NCBI RefSeq assembly: GCF_039521365.1
Contig: NZ_BAAACF010000006.1
Coordinates: forward strand, 1-64,000
Direction of reading: 5' to 3'
From: Clostridium_AW malenominatum
GTDB lineage: Bacteria; Bacillota; Clostridia; Clostridiales; Clostridiaceae
Length of the DNA: 64,000 bases
Shown in pieces: positions 50,688-60,441 of this stretch. The notes under the pieces were generated by a model. It was not told the DNA's origin, made no database searches, and saw nothing but the letters and a program-made list of their open reading frames with translations. The translations under genes were made by a program, and so were the position numbers. The number at the start of each line of letters is the position of its first letter. Positions within the stretch are counted from its first letter, which is position 1.

Positions 50688-52232
50688 ATGAAATCTGCTA
50701 ATTTTTTAGATTTTATAATAAGCAAAAGAGGAGATGTAGTATCTCTTGCTTTAAAACATATACAGCTTTCTCTTTTAGCCGTTGTAATTGCTATTCTCAT
50801 AGGAGTTCCTCTAGGAATTCTTATATCAAAGAAAAAGAATTTAGCGCCCTCCATTATTGGAGTTGCAAATATACTTCAAGCTATACCAAGTTTAGCTCTA
50901 ATGGGATTTTTAATACCATTTTTAGGTATAGGAGAAACCCCTGCTATACTTATGGTTTGCCTTTACTCCCTTTTACCTATAATTAAAAATACCTATACTG
51001 GCCTTATGAATATTAATCCAGCTACTATAGAAGCTGGTCGAGCTATGGGAATGACGGAGGCTCAATTGCTTAAAATGGTGCAACTTCCACTTGCCCTACC
51101 AGTAATCATGGCAGGTATAAGAATATCAGCTGTTACTGCCGTAGGACTTATGACCATAGCTGCCTTTATAGGTGCTGGCGGTCTTGGAAGCTTTATTTAT
51201 ACAGGTGTACAGACTGTAAACACAAATATGATATTAGCTGGTGCAATACCCGCCTGTATACTAGCCTTATTAATGGATTTCGTTATTGGTAAAGTAGAAA
51301 AAACCGTAAATCCTAAAAACAAGTCTAATAAAGCTACTAAAAAGAGATTAGCCATTACAGCTATTGTGCTTATGATAGCCATCATTTCTCCAATGGTATT
51401 TAATGCCTTTGACAGAAGTGAAAAAATAGTTATAGGGGCTAAAAACTATACTGAAAATGAATTGCTCGCAAATATTTATGCCATATTAATAGAAGAAAAT
51501 ACAGATATCAAGGTTGAAAGAAAATTCAATTTAGCTGGTACCGATGTAGTATTAAAGGCTATCACAAAAGGAGATGTAGATATTTATCCTGAATACACAG
51601 GTACAGCGTTAATAAGCATTTTAAATGAACCTTCTACTTCAGACCCGACGGAAGCTTATGAAGTCACTAAAAAAGGCATGAAGGAAAAATATAATTTAGA
51701 AATGTTAAAGCCCTTAGGTTTCAATAACACTTATACATTGGCTGTTAGAAAGGATTTTGCAGAAAAACACAACTTAAAAACTTTCTCGGATTTAAAAAAG
51801 ATAAGCAAGGATTTAACCATTGGTGCTACCATGGAGTTTTTAGGAAGAGATGACGGACTTCCTGGGTTGACTAAAAAATATAATATGAAGTTTAAATCAG
51901 AGAAAGGTATGGATTCTAGCTTAAGATATACTGCTATAGATTCAAAAGAACTTGATGTAATAGATGCCTTTTCCACAGAAGGTTTACTAGTTGCTTTTGA
52001 TTTAAAGGTTTTAGAAGATGACCTGAAGTTCTTCCCTCCATACTATGCAGTACCTATGGGCAGAGCTGAAACCTTTGAGAAATATCCAGAAGTTAAAGAA
52101 TTACTTTTAAAGCTAGATAGTATATTAGACGAAGAAAGCATGCAAAATCTTAACTATCAGTGCGATAAATTAGGAAGAGAAACTCAAGATGTAGCTAGAG
52201 AATTTTTAAAATCAAAAGAGTTGATTAAATAA
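50688..52232 (+). CDS. osmoprotectant ABC transporter, fused permease and substrate-binding protein
   Basis: A 514-residue fusion. Residues 1-215 are a ProW/OpuCB-type permease (LQAIPSLALMGFLIPFLG and the ATPase contact EAGRAMGMTEAQLLKMVQLPLALP). Residues 250-514 are an OpuCC-type binding protein (IVIGAKNYTENELLANIYA, VDIYPEYTGTALISI), displayed outside through a linking membrane helix at 222-240. It follows opuCA by 18 bases, with GGTGGTGA upstream. Such fusions are common in Firmicutes. Confidence 0.93.
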   Translation: MKSANFLDFIISKRGDVVSLALKHIQLSLLAVVIAILIGVPLGILISKKKNLAPSIIGVANILQAIPSLALMGFLIPFLGIGETPAILMVCLYSLLPIIKNTYTGLMNINPATIEAGRAMGMTEAQLLKMVQLPLALPVIMAGIRISAVTAVGLMTIAAFIGAGGLGSFIYTGVQTVNTNMILAGAIPACILALLMDFVIGKVEKTVNPKNKSNKATKKRLAITAIVLMIAIISPMVFNAFDRSEKIVIGAKNYTENELLANIYAILIEENTDIKVERKFNLAGTDVVLKAITKGDVDIYPEYTGTALISILNEPSTSDPTEAYEVTKKGMKEKYNLEMLKPLGFNNTYTLAVRKDFAEKHNLKTFSDLKKISKDLTIGATMEFLGRDDGLPGLTKKYNMKFKSEKGMDSSLRYTAIDSKELDVIDAFSTEGLLVAFDLKVLEDDLKFFPPYYAVPMGRAETFEKYPEVKELLLKLDSILDEESMQNLNYQCDKLGRETQDVAREFLKSKELIK

Positions 52233-52266
52233 GTTTTTTAGATGATTAGATATTTAAATATGGATA

Positions 52267-52309
52267 AAACTACCCTTGAATTTTTATTATAAAAATTCAA
52301 GGGTAGTTT
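52267..52309. terminator. bidirectional terminator
   Basis: AAACTACCCTTGAATTTTTA with its reverse complement forms a 20-pair stem with a three-base loop between convergent genes. Confidence 0.9.
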
Positions 52310-52333
52310 GTTTACAACTAAATAACTAAAAAA

Positions 52334-54997
52334 CTATTTTTCTCTTGCTCTCAAAAATATCTTAGCTATTTCATTAAATATTAATGGAACCATAGATAAC
52401 ACTCCAACTATTGTCCAGTCAGTCATACTTAGGTCTATAACTTTAAATATTTGTGCAAGAGCTGGTACAGTTACTACTATATCCTGAAGGAAAATACCTA
52501 ATATTATAGATCCTATTAAGTATTTATTAGTAAATAATCCTACTTGGAATATAGATTTTCTTGGATGTCTTAAGTTAAGGGCATGGAATAACTGTGATAC
52601 ACTTAGCACTATAAATGCCATTGTTTGACCGCTTATCATAGCTTCCTCTGATATTACTTCTGGTAATAGTGGGAAAAGACTAGTCATTCCCATATGTTCT
52701 TTAACACCTATAACAAAGGCTCCTAAAGTTAAAAATCCTATTAGGGTACCATTTAACAATAAGAAGGTTCCAGTTCCGCCAGCAAATAAACTTGCCTTAG
52801 CATCTCTTGGTTTTTCTTTCATTACCTCTGGGTCTCCTGGGTCTGCACCAAGGGATAAAGCTGGTAAACTATCTGTTACTAAGTTAACCCATAACAAATG
52901 GATTGGTCTAAGTGGTGCTGGCCATCCAAGTAATATAGCAAAGAACAATGCTATTATTTCTCCAATATTACAGGATAATAAGAACACTATGGACTTTTTA
53001 ATATTATTGAAAATATTTCTACCTTCCTTTATAGCCGCTACTATGGTTGCAAAGTTATCATCTGTTAATACCATGTCTGAAGCGCCCTTAGCAACGTCTG
53101 TTCCTGTAATACCCATAGCCACACCAATGTCAGCCATTTTTAATGAAGGAGCGTCATTAACACCGTCTCCAGTCATAGAAACTATATTTCCCTTTGATTT
53201 AAAGGCTTTAACTATTCTAACCTTATGCTCTGGTGAAACTCTAGCAAATACTCTTAAGTGTTTTGTCTTTTCTGCTAATTCTTCATCAGTAATTTTGTCT
53301 ATTTCTGCACCAAATACAGCCTGAGACTCCTCTTCTGCTATGCCTAATTCTTTAGCTATAGCAAAGGCAGTATTTTTATGGTCCCCTGTAATCATTATGG
53401 TTTTTATTCCTGATTTTTTACATTCAGCAATAGCAGCCTTAACTTCTTCTCTTGGTGGGTCAATCATTCCAACTAAACCTATGAAAATTAAATCTGTTTC
53501 CAAAGTATCAATTTCCACATGCTTTGAATTTATCTTTTTAAAAGCCGCACCTAAAACTCTTAGAGCATCATTGGACATGTCTAAAGTAGCTTTAGATATA
53601 TTTTCTTTTATTTCTTCTGTTAATGGAACTATTTCTCCATCGATATAAGCGTTATTACATAATTTTATTAAATTATCTGTAGCACCCTTTGTCATTACAT
53701 AGAATTCGCCATCATACTCATTAACAGTAGTCATAAGTTTTCTATCTGAATCAAAAGGAACTTCGTTTACTCTTGTGCGAACCTTATCAAAATCATCTTT
53801 AAATAAATTGTATTTAGCTCCAGCTTCAAGTAATGCAATTTCAGTTGGGTCTCCTGTTTTAGAATCTTCTTTATAAGTAGCATCATTACATAATACTAAA
53901 TTTTCTAAAAGCAATTTGTGAATAGCATTGTCTTTGCTTAAAGTATCTATATCTCCAAGATAATTATCTGCATAAAATTTAGTTACTGTCATTTTGTTTT
54001 GAGTTAATGTCCCTGTTTTATCTGAACATATTACATTTACTGCACCTAATGTTTCAACAGCTGGAAGTTTTCTTACTATAGCATTTTCCTTTATCATCTT
54101 TTGAACGCCCATAGCAAGAACTATGGTAACTATAGCTGGAAGACCTTCTGGAATCGCAGCAACAGCTAAGCTTATTGAAGTTAAGAACATTTCAAGTAAA
54201 TCTCTCTTTTGAATTATACCAACAACAAACATTACAGCACATATTCCTAAGGCTGCAAAACCTAATGTTTTGCCAAGCTCTGCTAGCTTTTTCTGAAGAG
54301 GAGTTAAATCTTGCTCTTGGTCCTCAAGCATTTTTGCTATCTTACCTATTTCAGTACTCATACCTGTTCCAACGGCTACACCAACACCTCTACCATAAGT
54401 AGCAAGGGTAGACATAAATGCCATGTTCTTTTGATCACCTAAAGCAGTGTCTTCACCGTCTAAAACCATGTTTGCATTTTTATCTACAGGTACTGATTCT
54501 CCTGTAAGGGCTGATTCTTCAATTTTTAAATTTGCAGTTTCTATAAGTCTTAAATCACAAGGTACAGATCTCCCTGCATCTAAGATGATTATGTCTCCAG
54601 GAACAACTTCCTGTGAAGGAATTTCTTTTATTTGTCCATCTCTTTTAACTACAGCTTTAGGGGTAGACATCTTCTTTAAGGCCTCTAGAGCCTTTTCAGC
54701 CTTAGATTCTTGAATAAGACCAATAACAGCATTTAAAAGAATAACTAAACAAATTATAATAGCATCTGTTACTTCTCCAACTATTCCCGATGCGAATGCC
54801 GCTGCTAAAAGTATGTATATTAGCGGGTCGTTTAATTGTTCAAGGAACATCCTTACCATGGATTTTCCTTCTTTTGCAGTTAGCTCATTTAGCCCATATT
54901 TTTCTTTACGTTTTTCTACTTCTTCAGAAGTAAGACCATTAACCACATCTACGGATAACTCAGTTATCACATCTTCTTTACTTTTGTCAAACCACAT
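52334..54997 (-). CDS. P-type divalent cation ATPase (P2A, Ca/Mn type)
   Basis: An 887-residue P-type ATPase. Actuator loop ALTGESVPVDK; helix 4 PEGLPAIVTI; phosphorylation site CSDKTGTLTQNKMT; nucleotide domain MTKGATDNL; MITGDHKNTA and MTGDGVNDAP hinges; helix 6 NLVTDSLPALSLG. The ion motifs fit Ca/Mn pumps of SERCA type. It is directly downstream of a yybP-ykoY riboswitch, which senses Mn, so export of manganese (possibly also calcium) is the best inference. AGAGGTG precedes the ATG. Single-gene unit. Confidence 0.92.
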   Translation of the reverse strand: MWFDKSKEDVITELSVDVVNGLTSEEVEKRKEKYGLNELTAKEGKSMVRMFLEQLNDPLIYILLAAAFASGIVGEVTDAIIICLVILLNAVIGLIQESKAEKALEALKKMSTPKAVVKRDGQIKEIPSQEVVPGDIIILDAGRSVPCDLRLIETANLKIEESALTGESVPVDKNANMVLDGEDTALGDQKNMAFMSTLATYGRGVGVAVGTGMSTEIGKIAKMLEDQEQDLTPLQKKLAELGKTLGFAALGICAVMFVVGIIQKRDLLEMFLTSISLAVAAIPEGLPAIVTIVLAMGVQKMIKENAIVRKLPAVETLGAVNVICSDKTGTLTQNKMTVTKFYADNYLGDIDTLSKDNAIHKLLLENLVLCNDATYKEDSKTGDPTEIALLEAGAKYNLFKDDFDKVRTRVNEVPFDSDRKLMTTVNEYDGEFYVMTKGATDNLIKLCNNAYIDGEIVPLTEEIKENISKATLDMSNDALRVLGAAFKKINSKHVEIDTLETDLIFIGLVGMIDPPREEVKAAIAECKKSGIKTIMITGDHKNTAFAIAKELGIAEEESQAVFGAEIDKITDEELAEKTKHLRVFARVSPEHKVRIVKAFKSKGNIVSMTGDGVNDAPSLKMADIGVAMGITGTDVAKGASDMVLTDDNFATIVAAIKEGRNIFNNIKKSIVFLLSCNIGEIIALFFAILLGWPAPLRPIHLLWVNLVTDSLPALSLGADPGDPEVMKEKPRDAKASLFAGGTGTFLLLNGTLIGFLTLGAFVIGVKEHMGMTSLFPLLPEVISEEAMISGQTMAFIVLSVSQLFHALNLRHPRKSIFQVGLFTNKYLIGSIILGIFLQDIVVTVPALAQIFKVIDLSMTDWTIVGVLSMVPLIFNEIAKIFLRAREK

Positions 54998-55070
54998 TTA
55001 AATTCACCTCTTATATATTATTTGTCTATATTAATTAATTTATTAGATTAATTTACTTATTTATAAAATC

Positions 55071-55110
55071 AAAAAAGACCCTTGCCCTAGTTATATAGGA
55101 CAAAGGTCTT
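55071..55110 (-). terminator. Mn-riboswitch expression-platform terminator
   Basis: Reverse strand: AAGACCTTTGTCCTA pairs with TAGGGCAAGGGTCTT, followed by TTTTTT. The 5' arm overlaps the end of the aptamer, so ligand binding would prevent its formation and turn the gene on. Confidence 0.8.
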
Positions 55111-55188
55111 GCATCTCTATCTCGAGTAACTATCCGGGCAAATGCCGTATTGACGAATAGTTAAGTTTACGCTACTCCCCTTCGCAAA
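55101..55188 (-). promoter_or_regulatory. yybP-ykoY manganese riboswitch
   Basis: The reverse strand carries the two conserved blocks of this aptamer, GGGGAGTAGCG and GAGATGCAAGACCTTTG, in the right order with about 55 bases between them. The element is followed by a terminator and a P-type ATPase gene, a known context of the family. Confidence 0.9.
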
Positions 55189-55226
55189 GTAAATTATAGC
55201 ACATGTTCTAAAAATATACAATAATC

Positions 55227-55748
55227 TTAGAAAATAATTACCCCTACAGCTCCTGCCATTACTATAACTAATATTGGATTTATTTTTTTAGATAATAATA
55301 ATCCCATTACTCCTATTCCTACTAAAACACTTTTAAAATCTTTATAGGACTCTTTGCCTAGGGATAAAAACGCCGAAATAATTAATCCAATCAAAGCTGG
55401 CCTCATTCCCATAAGGCAAGCTTTCATAACTTTAGATTCTTTAAATTTTGCCATATAATGGCTAGCTATGGAAATCAATATAAAAGAAACAGTTACTACT
55501 CCTAAAGTAGCAAAAAAACTTCCTATAGGTCCCCCTACTTTATATCCTACAAAGGTAGCAGCGTTAATAGCTATAGGTCCTGGTGTCATTTGAGAAATAC
55601 CAATGACATCTGTAAATTCTCTTAAAGTAATCCATCCTTTATTAGTTACAATTTCCCTCTCTATTAAAGAAAGTACAGCGTATCCCCCTCCAAAGGCAAA
55701 GGCTCCTATTTTTAAAAAAGTTAAATATAACTCTATAAGCAAACTCAA
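55227..55748 (-). CDS. chromate transporter (ChrA), second half-subunit
   Basis: A 173-residue half-length CHR-family protein with five to six helices. It has GAFAFGGGYAVLSLIEREIV near the N-terminus and GISQMTPGPIAINAATFVGYK. Half-size CHR proteins work as pairs. It starts with TTG directly after the TAG stop of the partner, preceded by GGTGG. The physiological anion may not be chromate. Confidence 0.88.
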   Translation of the reverse strand: MSLLIELYLTFLKIGAFAFGGGYAVLSLIEREIVTNKGWITLREFTDVIGISQMTPGPIAINAATFVGYKVGGPIGSFFATLGVVTVSFILISIASHYMAKFKESKVMKACLMGMRPALIGLIISAFLSLGKESYKDFKSVLVGIGVMGLLLSKKINPILVIVMAGAVGVIIF

Positions 55749-56285
55749 CTAATCCACCTTCTTTCCGTAATAAAAGTATCCATATAATGCTGATATCACT
55801 ATCACAATTACTGGATGAACCTTAAAAAATGTAATAGCAATAATTGTGGCTATTACCATCAAAAGGTTAGCATAATTTTTCTTTACGGATTTTGAAAGAT
55901 TCACTACTGCAATCAAAACAAGCATTGGCACCGCCGCTGCAATTCCTCTAAATACTAAGTCTACATAGTGGTTTTCTCTAAACTGCATAAAAAAAGCAGC
56001 TATAACTATTATTATTATAAAGGAAGGTAATACTGCTCCTAAAAGTGCTGCTATGGCGCCTGGAGCTCCTGCTATTTTATATCCTATAAAGGTTGAGGAA
56101 TTTACCGCTAGAACACCCGGAAAAGATTGAGCTACTACTAAAATATCTAAAAACTCTTCCTTATCTATCCACTTCTTATTATCCACAACTTCCGCTTGAA
56201 TTAAAGGAATCATTGCATATCCTCCGCCAAAAGTAAAAGCTCCTATTTTATAAAAGCTCCAAAACATTTCTAAAAACTTCTTCAC
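55749..56285 (-). CDS. chromate transporter (ChrA), first half-subunit
   Basis: A 178-residue CHR-family half protein, GAFTFGGGYAMIPLIQAEVV and VAQSFPGVLAVNSSTFIGYK. A longer frame from a TTG at 56303 exists, but AAGGGGTG fits the GTG at 56285. It is transcribed before, and coupled to, its partner. The split pair arrangement is typical for Firmicutes. Confidence 0.88.
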   Translation of the reverse strand: MKKFLEMFWSFYKIGAFTFGGGYAMIPLIQAEVVDNKKWIDKEEFLDILVVAQSFPGVLAVNSSTFIGYKIAGAPGAIAALLGAVLPSFIIIIVIAAFFMQFRENHYVDLVFRGIAAAVPMLVLIAVVNLSKSVKKNYANLLMVIATIIAITFFKVHPVIVIVISALYGYFYYGKKVD

Positions 56286-56482
56286 GTCAACACCCCTTCT
56301 CAAATAAGAAAGAATAAATAACAGATAACAAATATATTTGTTCTTTGTTTTTCATTCTCTATTCTTTATTTAATTATACAATAAAATTCCATGTTTAAAT
56401 AACTTATCTGAAAATTAACATATATATATTAATTCATTCATATATTATCAGTAAACTTACATTTTTTTAAAGGGGGATTAAC

Positions 56483-56950
56483 ATGAAGAAAAAGAATGTT
56501 AGAATTTTAAATTTAATACTTATTTTCATTGTTTCTTTTAGTACCATATTTTTATCTCTAGGAAATAGTAAAGTAAAGGCTAAAAATATTAAAGAAGTTA
56601 AAATTTATGTAGTTACAAATGACGATGTACTTTGGGGTTTTGAACCTAATAATCTTTTAGATTTTGATAATTATGAAAAGAAGATTCTTTTCTTACCAGT
56701 TCTCCTAGCAAAAAAAGCTTTTAAAGAAAAGGGAGCTTTGGTTACTGTAGATTCAATGGACAAGGATAATTTAGTTTTAATAGTTTCAAAAGGAACTACT
56801 GAAATTAGATTTCCTCAAAACAAAAATATAGCTATAATTAACGGCAAAACACTTACTCTGTCTGAAAACAATTTATATATTGGCGACAATACAAAAATTG
56901 ACGTAGAAAAATGGTACCTATCCCCAGAAGCTATAGACTTATTAGAATAA
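56483..56950 (+). CDS. secreted/anchored protein with copper-amine-oxidase-N-like domain
   Basis: A 155-residue protein with an N-terminal signal or membrane segment (ILNLILIFIVSFSTIFLSLG) and an extracellular region of short beta strands. The block FLPVLLAKKAFKEKGALVTVDS ... LVLIVSKGTTEIRF ... INGKTLTLSENNLYIGDNT weakly resembles the copper-amine-oxidase N-terminal-like (stalk) repeats common in clostridial exported proteins. No catalytic residues visible. GGGGG precedes the ATG. Single gene. Confidence 0.65.
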   Translation: MKKKNVRILNLILIFIVSFSTIFLSLGNSKVKAKNIKEVKIYVVTNDDVLWGFEPNNLLDFDNYEKKILFLPVLLAKKAFKEKGALVTVDSMDKDNLVLIVSKGTTEIRFPQNKNIAIINGKTLTLSENNLYIGDNTKIDVEKWYLSPEAIDLLE

Positions 56951-56993
56951 AAAGAAGAAGGGTATAACCTAAAAGGTTATACTCCTTCTTCTT
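56949..56993. terminator. bidirectional terminator
   Basis: AAAGAAGAAGGGTATAACCT and AGGTTATAC-t-CCTTCTTCTTT form a long stem between convergent genes; the right arm overlaps the end of the permease gene. Confidence 0.85.
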
Positions 56994-57750
56994 TCCATAT
57001 TAATAATTTCTTTTCTACAAAACCTGCAACTAAATATAATATTAACCCTATTAAACTTAGTATAATTATTGAACTTAGAACCAAGTTTATATCGTATGTT
57101 TCATTTCCTAAGGTTAATAAATATCCTAGCCCTGATTTGGCCCCTATCATCTCTCCTATAACGGCTCCAACCATAGCCTGTGTCAATGCAATCTTAATAC
57201 CTGAAAGTATAGCTTGAAGAGAATATGGCAACTCAATATATATAAATTTTTGCCATGCTGATGCATCAAGTATTTTCATAAGATTAAATACATTAGCATC
57301 TATACTTCTAATTGCTACAACTTCATTAATCATAACTGGAAATGAAACAACTAAAATTACTATTGCAATTTTAGATTGCAATCCAAGTCCAAACCATAAT
57401 ATGAAGAGCGGAGCTAAAGAAATCTTAGGTGCCGTTTGTATTATTAACACAAATGGCATAATAAAACGTTCAATAAACTTTGATTTAGCAACAATGTATC
57501 CTAGTACAAGTCCTATTAGTATACCAACAGCTACTCCTATAAAAACTTCCTTTAAAGTAGTATTAATATGTGAAATCATATCGCCATTAACTAAGAAATC
57601 CGCCATACTTTTCATAAGTTCTTCTGGTTGTGGCAATAAATATGGGGGAATGTTAAATAGTGCAATATACAATTTCCATAATAAAATTATTATTGGAAAC
57701 ATTATTATAGGAAGAACTATTTTTCTCTGCTCCCTACTTAACAAATACAT
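56977..57750 (-). CDS. ABC transporter permease 2 (TauC/SsuC/ThiX type)
   Basis: A 257-residue membrane subunit with about six helices and the ATPase-contact loop MKILDASAWQKFIYIELPYSLQAILSG. It is related to the permease at 59656-60441 but clearly different in sequence. It is the last gene of the run pyrC-pyrK-pyrD-ATPase-permease-phosphorylase-binding protein-permease. GTG at 57753 is possible; ATG at 57750 is chosen. The two permeases may form a heterodimer. Confidence 0.87.
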   Translation of the reverse strand: MYLLSREQRKIVLPIIMFPIIILLWKLYIALFNIPPYLLPQPEELMKSMADFLVNGDMISHINTTLKEVFIGVAVGILIGLVLGYIVAKSKFIERFIMPFVLIIQTAPKISLAPLFILWFGLGLQSKIAIVILVVSFPVMINEVVAIRSIDANVFNLMKILDASAWQKFIYIELPYSLQAILSGIKIALTQAMVGAVIGEMIGAKSGLGYLLTLGNETYDINLVLSSIIILSLIGLILYLVAGFVEKKLLIWKEEGV

Positions 57751-57760
57751 CACTTCCTTA

Positions 57761-58801
57761 TTATTTAGCTGTGTAGATTAATTCTTTTGCGTCGAAAGTT
57801 TTGTCAATTACCTTATATTCATTTAGTATTTTTATTGATTTATTCCACTTTTCTAAGTCTGCTGCTCCTAAACCATTTTTCTTAGTGTTTTCGCTCTGCC
57901 ATAAATATGGAACGAATACTTCATTTAATATCTTAGTTATAGTAGCTTCTTTACCTTTAAAGCTTTGTGCATATTTTTCAATTGAAAGATTAACAGCTTC
58001 TTCTGCGTTTCCGTCAACTATATACTGTATACCTTTATTTAATGCAGTTTTAAATCCTTCTATTAACTGAGGATTTTCTTTTGTTAGCTTATCGCTGGCT
58101 ATTAAAACATTACCATGGGATGGCAAGAAATCGTCTGAACGTATTTCACTTACATCTACTCCCTGATTCTTTAACTCTATTGTTCTTAGCATTGAGAATA
58201 CCATAACATCAATTTGATCTGTAACTAAAGCATTTACTATAGCACCAGTTCCAATAACTTCAACTTTAATGTCATCTAAAGTTAATCCTGCTTCCTTTAA
58301 CATAACTTGTAATTGAATATAATTTGGACTTCCAAGGGAAGTAACTGCAACTTTTTTACCTTTAAAGTCCGCTGGAGTTTTTATTCCTTGAGATGTTTTA
58401 AATATTGCTGCTCCAAGACCATTTTGGTATGTAGTGTGAACTACTTTTACTGGTATGCCTTGAGTTTTAGCAATTAAAACTGAGTCAGCATTTGGGAATC
58501 CAAATTCTACATTTCCTGCTGCAACGTTCTTAACAATTTCTGCTGCTGCTGCATAGTAAAATTCCACATCTAATCCCTGTTCTTTAAAGTAACCCTTTTC
58601 TTTTGCTACATAAAGCGGCGCATAATAAGGCACTGCTGCTCCATCAATTTGAATGGATACCTTTTTCAATTCTTTTTTATCTGCTACAGGTTCCTTTTTG
58701 CTACTTCCACAAGCTGCAAGTAAAGTAGTTCCAAGTGTTAGTGTTAAAGTAGTAGCTAATACTTTAAACCATTTTTTGTTTTTAAATAAGCTAGTTTTCA
58801 T
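57761..58801 (-). CDS. ABC transporter substrate-binding lipoprotein (NMT1/ThiY/SsuA type)
   Basis: A 346-residue binding protein with a lipoprotein signal (lipobox LLAACG). The family signature PYYAPLYVAKEKGYFKEQGLDVEF is at about residue 55, then FGFPNADSVLIAKTQGIPVKVV and GKKVAVTSLGSPNYIQLQ. Family members bind HMP-type pyrimidines, sulfonates, or nitrate-like compounds. Location in a pyrimidine operon suggests a pyrimidine-related ligand. AGAGGGTG precedes the ATG. Confidence 0.87.
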   Translation of the reverse strand: MKTSLFKNKKWFKVLATTLTLTLGTTLLAACGSSKKEPVADKKELKKVSIQIDGAAVPYYAPLYVAKEKGYFKEQGLDVEFYYAAAAEIVKNVAAGNVEFGFPNADSVLIAKTQGIPVKVVHTTYQNGLGAAIFKTSQGIKTPADFKGKKVAVTSLGSPNYIQLQVMLKEAGLTLDDIKVEVIGTGAIVNALVTDQIDVMVFSMLRTIELKNQGVDVSEIRSDDFLPSHGNVLIASDKLTKENPQLIEGFKTALNKGIQYIVDGNAEEAVNLSIEKYAQSFKGKEATITKILNEVFVPYLWQSENTKKNGLGAADLEKWNKSIKILNEYKVIDKTFDAKELIYTAK

Positions 58802-58847
58802 AATTTTTACACCCTCTCTTTAATATCGTTAAAATATATTATAAATT

Positions 58848-59642
58848 TTATTTTAAGCAATTTTCATATACTTTAGTTACTGCCTCTAGTGCTGTTTTAC
58901 ATAATCTTTTCTGAGGCTCTTCATAATCCACAAGCCACTTATTAGTCAATCTATTACAATGAGCTGTGCAAATACTACCAGCCATAACTCCATAGATGGA
59001 GCTTAAGGTAAATATAGTTTCTGCCTCCATTTCAATGTTTAACACATTTAAGCGAATAAACTCTTCGTATAAATTCTTATAATTTTTATCTTTATTTATG
59101 CCTAGGGGATTTCTTCCTTGCCCTCTATAAAAGGAACCTACTGAAGCACCAATTCCCATATGATGTGGCACTCCACTTTCTTCACAGGCTTCCTTTATAC
59201 ACATAACTAAATTAAAGTCTGCCACCGCTGGATACTCTGGCATGGCATAAAAATTTGAAGCTCCACCCATTCTAACAGCTGCGGTATTTATAATGAATTC
59301 TCCACACTCTACATCTTCTTTTATTGCTCCTGTACCACCTATTCTAATTAGTGCCTTTGCGCCTAACTCAATAAGCTCAGTTATAGCAATTTCTGTTGAT
59401 GGGGCTCCAATTCCTGTAGAGCAAACGTTCACAGGATATCCCTTATATTTTCCTTTAGCTAATTTATACTCTCTATTGGAAGATATAATTTCAAAGTCAT
59501 CTAGAAACTCTCTAAAGAATTCTACTCTTCCTGGATCACCTGGAAGTAACACTACATCACAGATATCTTTTTTTTCGCAACGTAAATGAGGAACTTTATT
59601 ATCGTATAATGGATTATCTGCAACAATATACAAGCTTATCAT
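58848..59642 (-). CDS. nucleoside phosphorylase, uridine-phosphorylase-like
   Basis: A 264-residue PNP/UDP-phosphorylase family enzyme. Phosphate-binding LLPGDPGRVEFF, the family signature CSTGIGAPSTEIAITEL and RIGGTGAIKEDV, and NIEMEAETIFTLSSIYG for the ribose site. It probably cleaves uridine or a related nucleoside. It lies between two genes of one ABC importer in a pyrimidine operon. The ATG at 59642 abuts AAAGG; a TTG nine bases later is better spaced and may be the real start. Confidence 0.88.
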   Translation of the reverse strand: MISLYIVADNPLYDNKVPHLRCEKKDICDVVLLPGDPGRVEFFREFLDDFEIISSNREYKLAKGKYKGYPVNVCSTGIGAPSTEIAITELIELGAKALIRIGGTGAIKEDVECGEFIINTAAVRMGGASNFYAMPEYPAVADFNLVMCIKEACEESGVPHHMGIGASVGSFYRGQGRNPLGINKDKNYKNLYEEFIRLNVLNIEMEAETIFTLSSIYGVMAGSICTAHCNRLTNKWLVDYEEPQKRLCKTALEAVTKVYENCLK

Positions 59643-59655
59643 CCTTTCTTTTAAT

Positions 59656-60441
59656 TTATCTTACTTGCTGGGACTCATGCCAATATAAGAACTTTTTCTC
59701 CATTAAATTAACTAACTCATAGAATATAATCCCAACAATAATTGTAAATATAATACCTGCAATAAGCAAAACTGTATCAAAGGTTGAGGAAGCATATATC
59801 AATACATATCCAAGTCCTTGTTTTCCTGATATCCATTCTGCAACTATTGCTCCGATTACTGCCTGAACCATACCTACTTTTAACCCTGAAAAAATCATAG
59901 GAAGAGCTGAAGGCATTTCAACTTCTCTTAAAATTTGAAACTTGGACGCATTTAATATCTTCATTAAGTTTCTAACATCCTTTGGAATAGCGTTTATTCC
60001 AAGCATAGTTCCCTCCATAACTGGAAAGAAAACCATAGATACAACCAAAACTAACTTTGAAGTTAAACCTAATCCAAACCAAATTACAAACAACGGAACC
60101 AATGCAATTTTAGGTGCTGTTTGGGCAAAAATTAAATATGGCATTAATGCATCTTTTAAAAAAGTTGATTTTTCTAGGAAATATCCAAAAATTATACCAA
60201 GTAGTGTACCTAGTATAAAGCCTAAAAATATTTCACTACTGGTTACTAAAAAGTGAACCCAAATTTCTTTTCCACCCATCATTTCAGCCAATCTAGCAAA
60301 TACTGCCCCTGGCTTTGGCATCATATACTCCGGAACTCCAGTAGCATCTACATAGATTTTCCATATAAGTATAAAGGCTCCTATGGATAGAGCATACTCA
60401 AATATAAATTTAAATAGCTTCGAACTACCTTTATTATTCAC
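59656..60441 (-). CDS. ABC transporter permease 1 (TauC/SsuC/ThiX type)
   Basis: A 261-residue permease with about six helices and ATPase-contact loop MKILNASKFQILREVEMPSALPMIFSG. The start overlaps the ATPase stop by four bases, so they are coupled. It probably forms the channel alone or with permease 2 (56977-57750). Confidence 0.88.
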   Translation of the reverse strand: MNNKGSSKLFKFIFEYALSIGAFILIWKIYVDATGVPEYMMPKPGAVFARLAEMMGGKEIWVHFLVTSSEIFLGFILGTLLGIIFGYFLEKSTFLKDALMPYLIFAQTAPKIALVPLFVIWFGLGLTSKLVLVVSMVFFPVMEGTMLGINAIPKDVRNLMKILNASKFQILREVEMPSALPMIFSGLKVGMVQAVIGAIVAEWISGKQGLGYVLIYASSTFDTVLLIAGIIFTIIVGIIFYELVNLMEKKFLYWHESQQVR

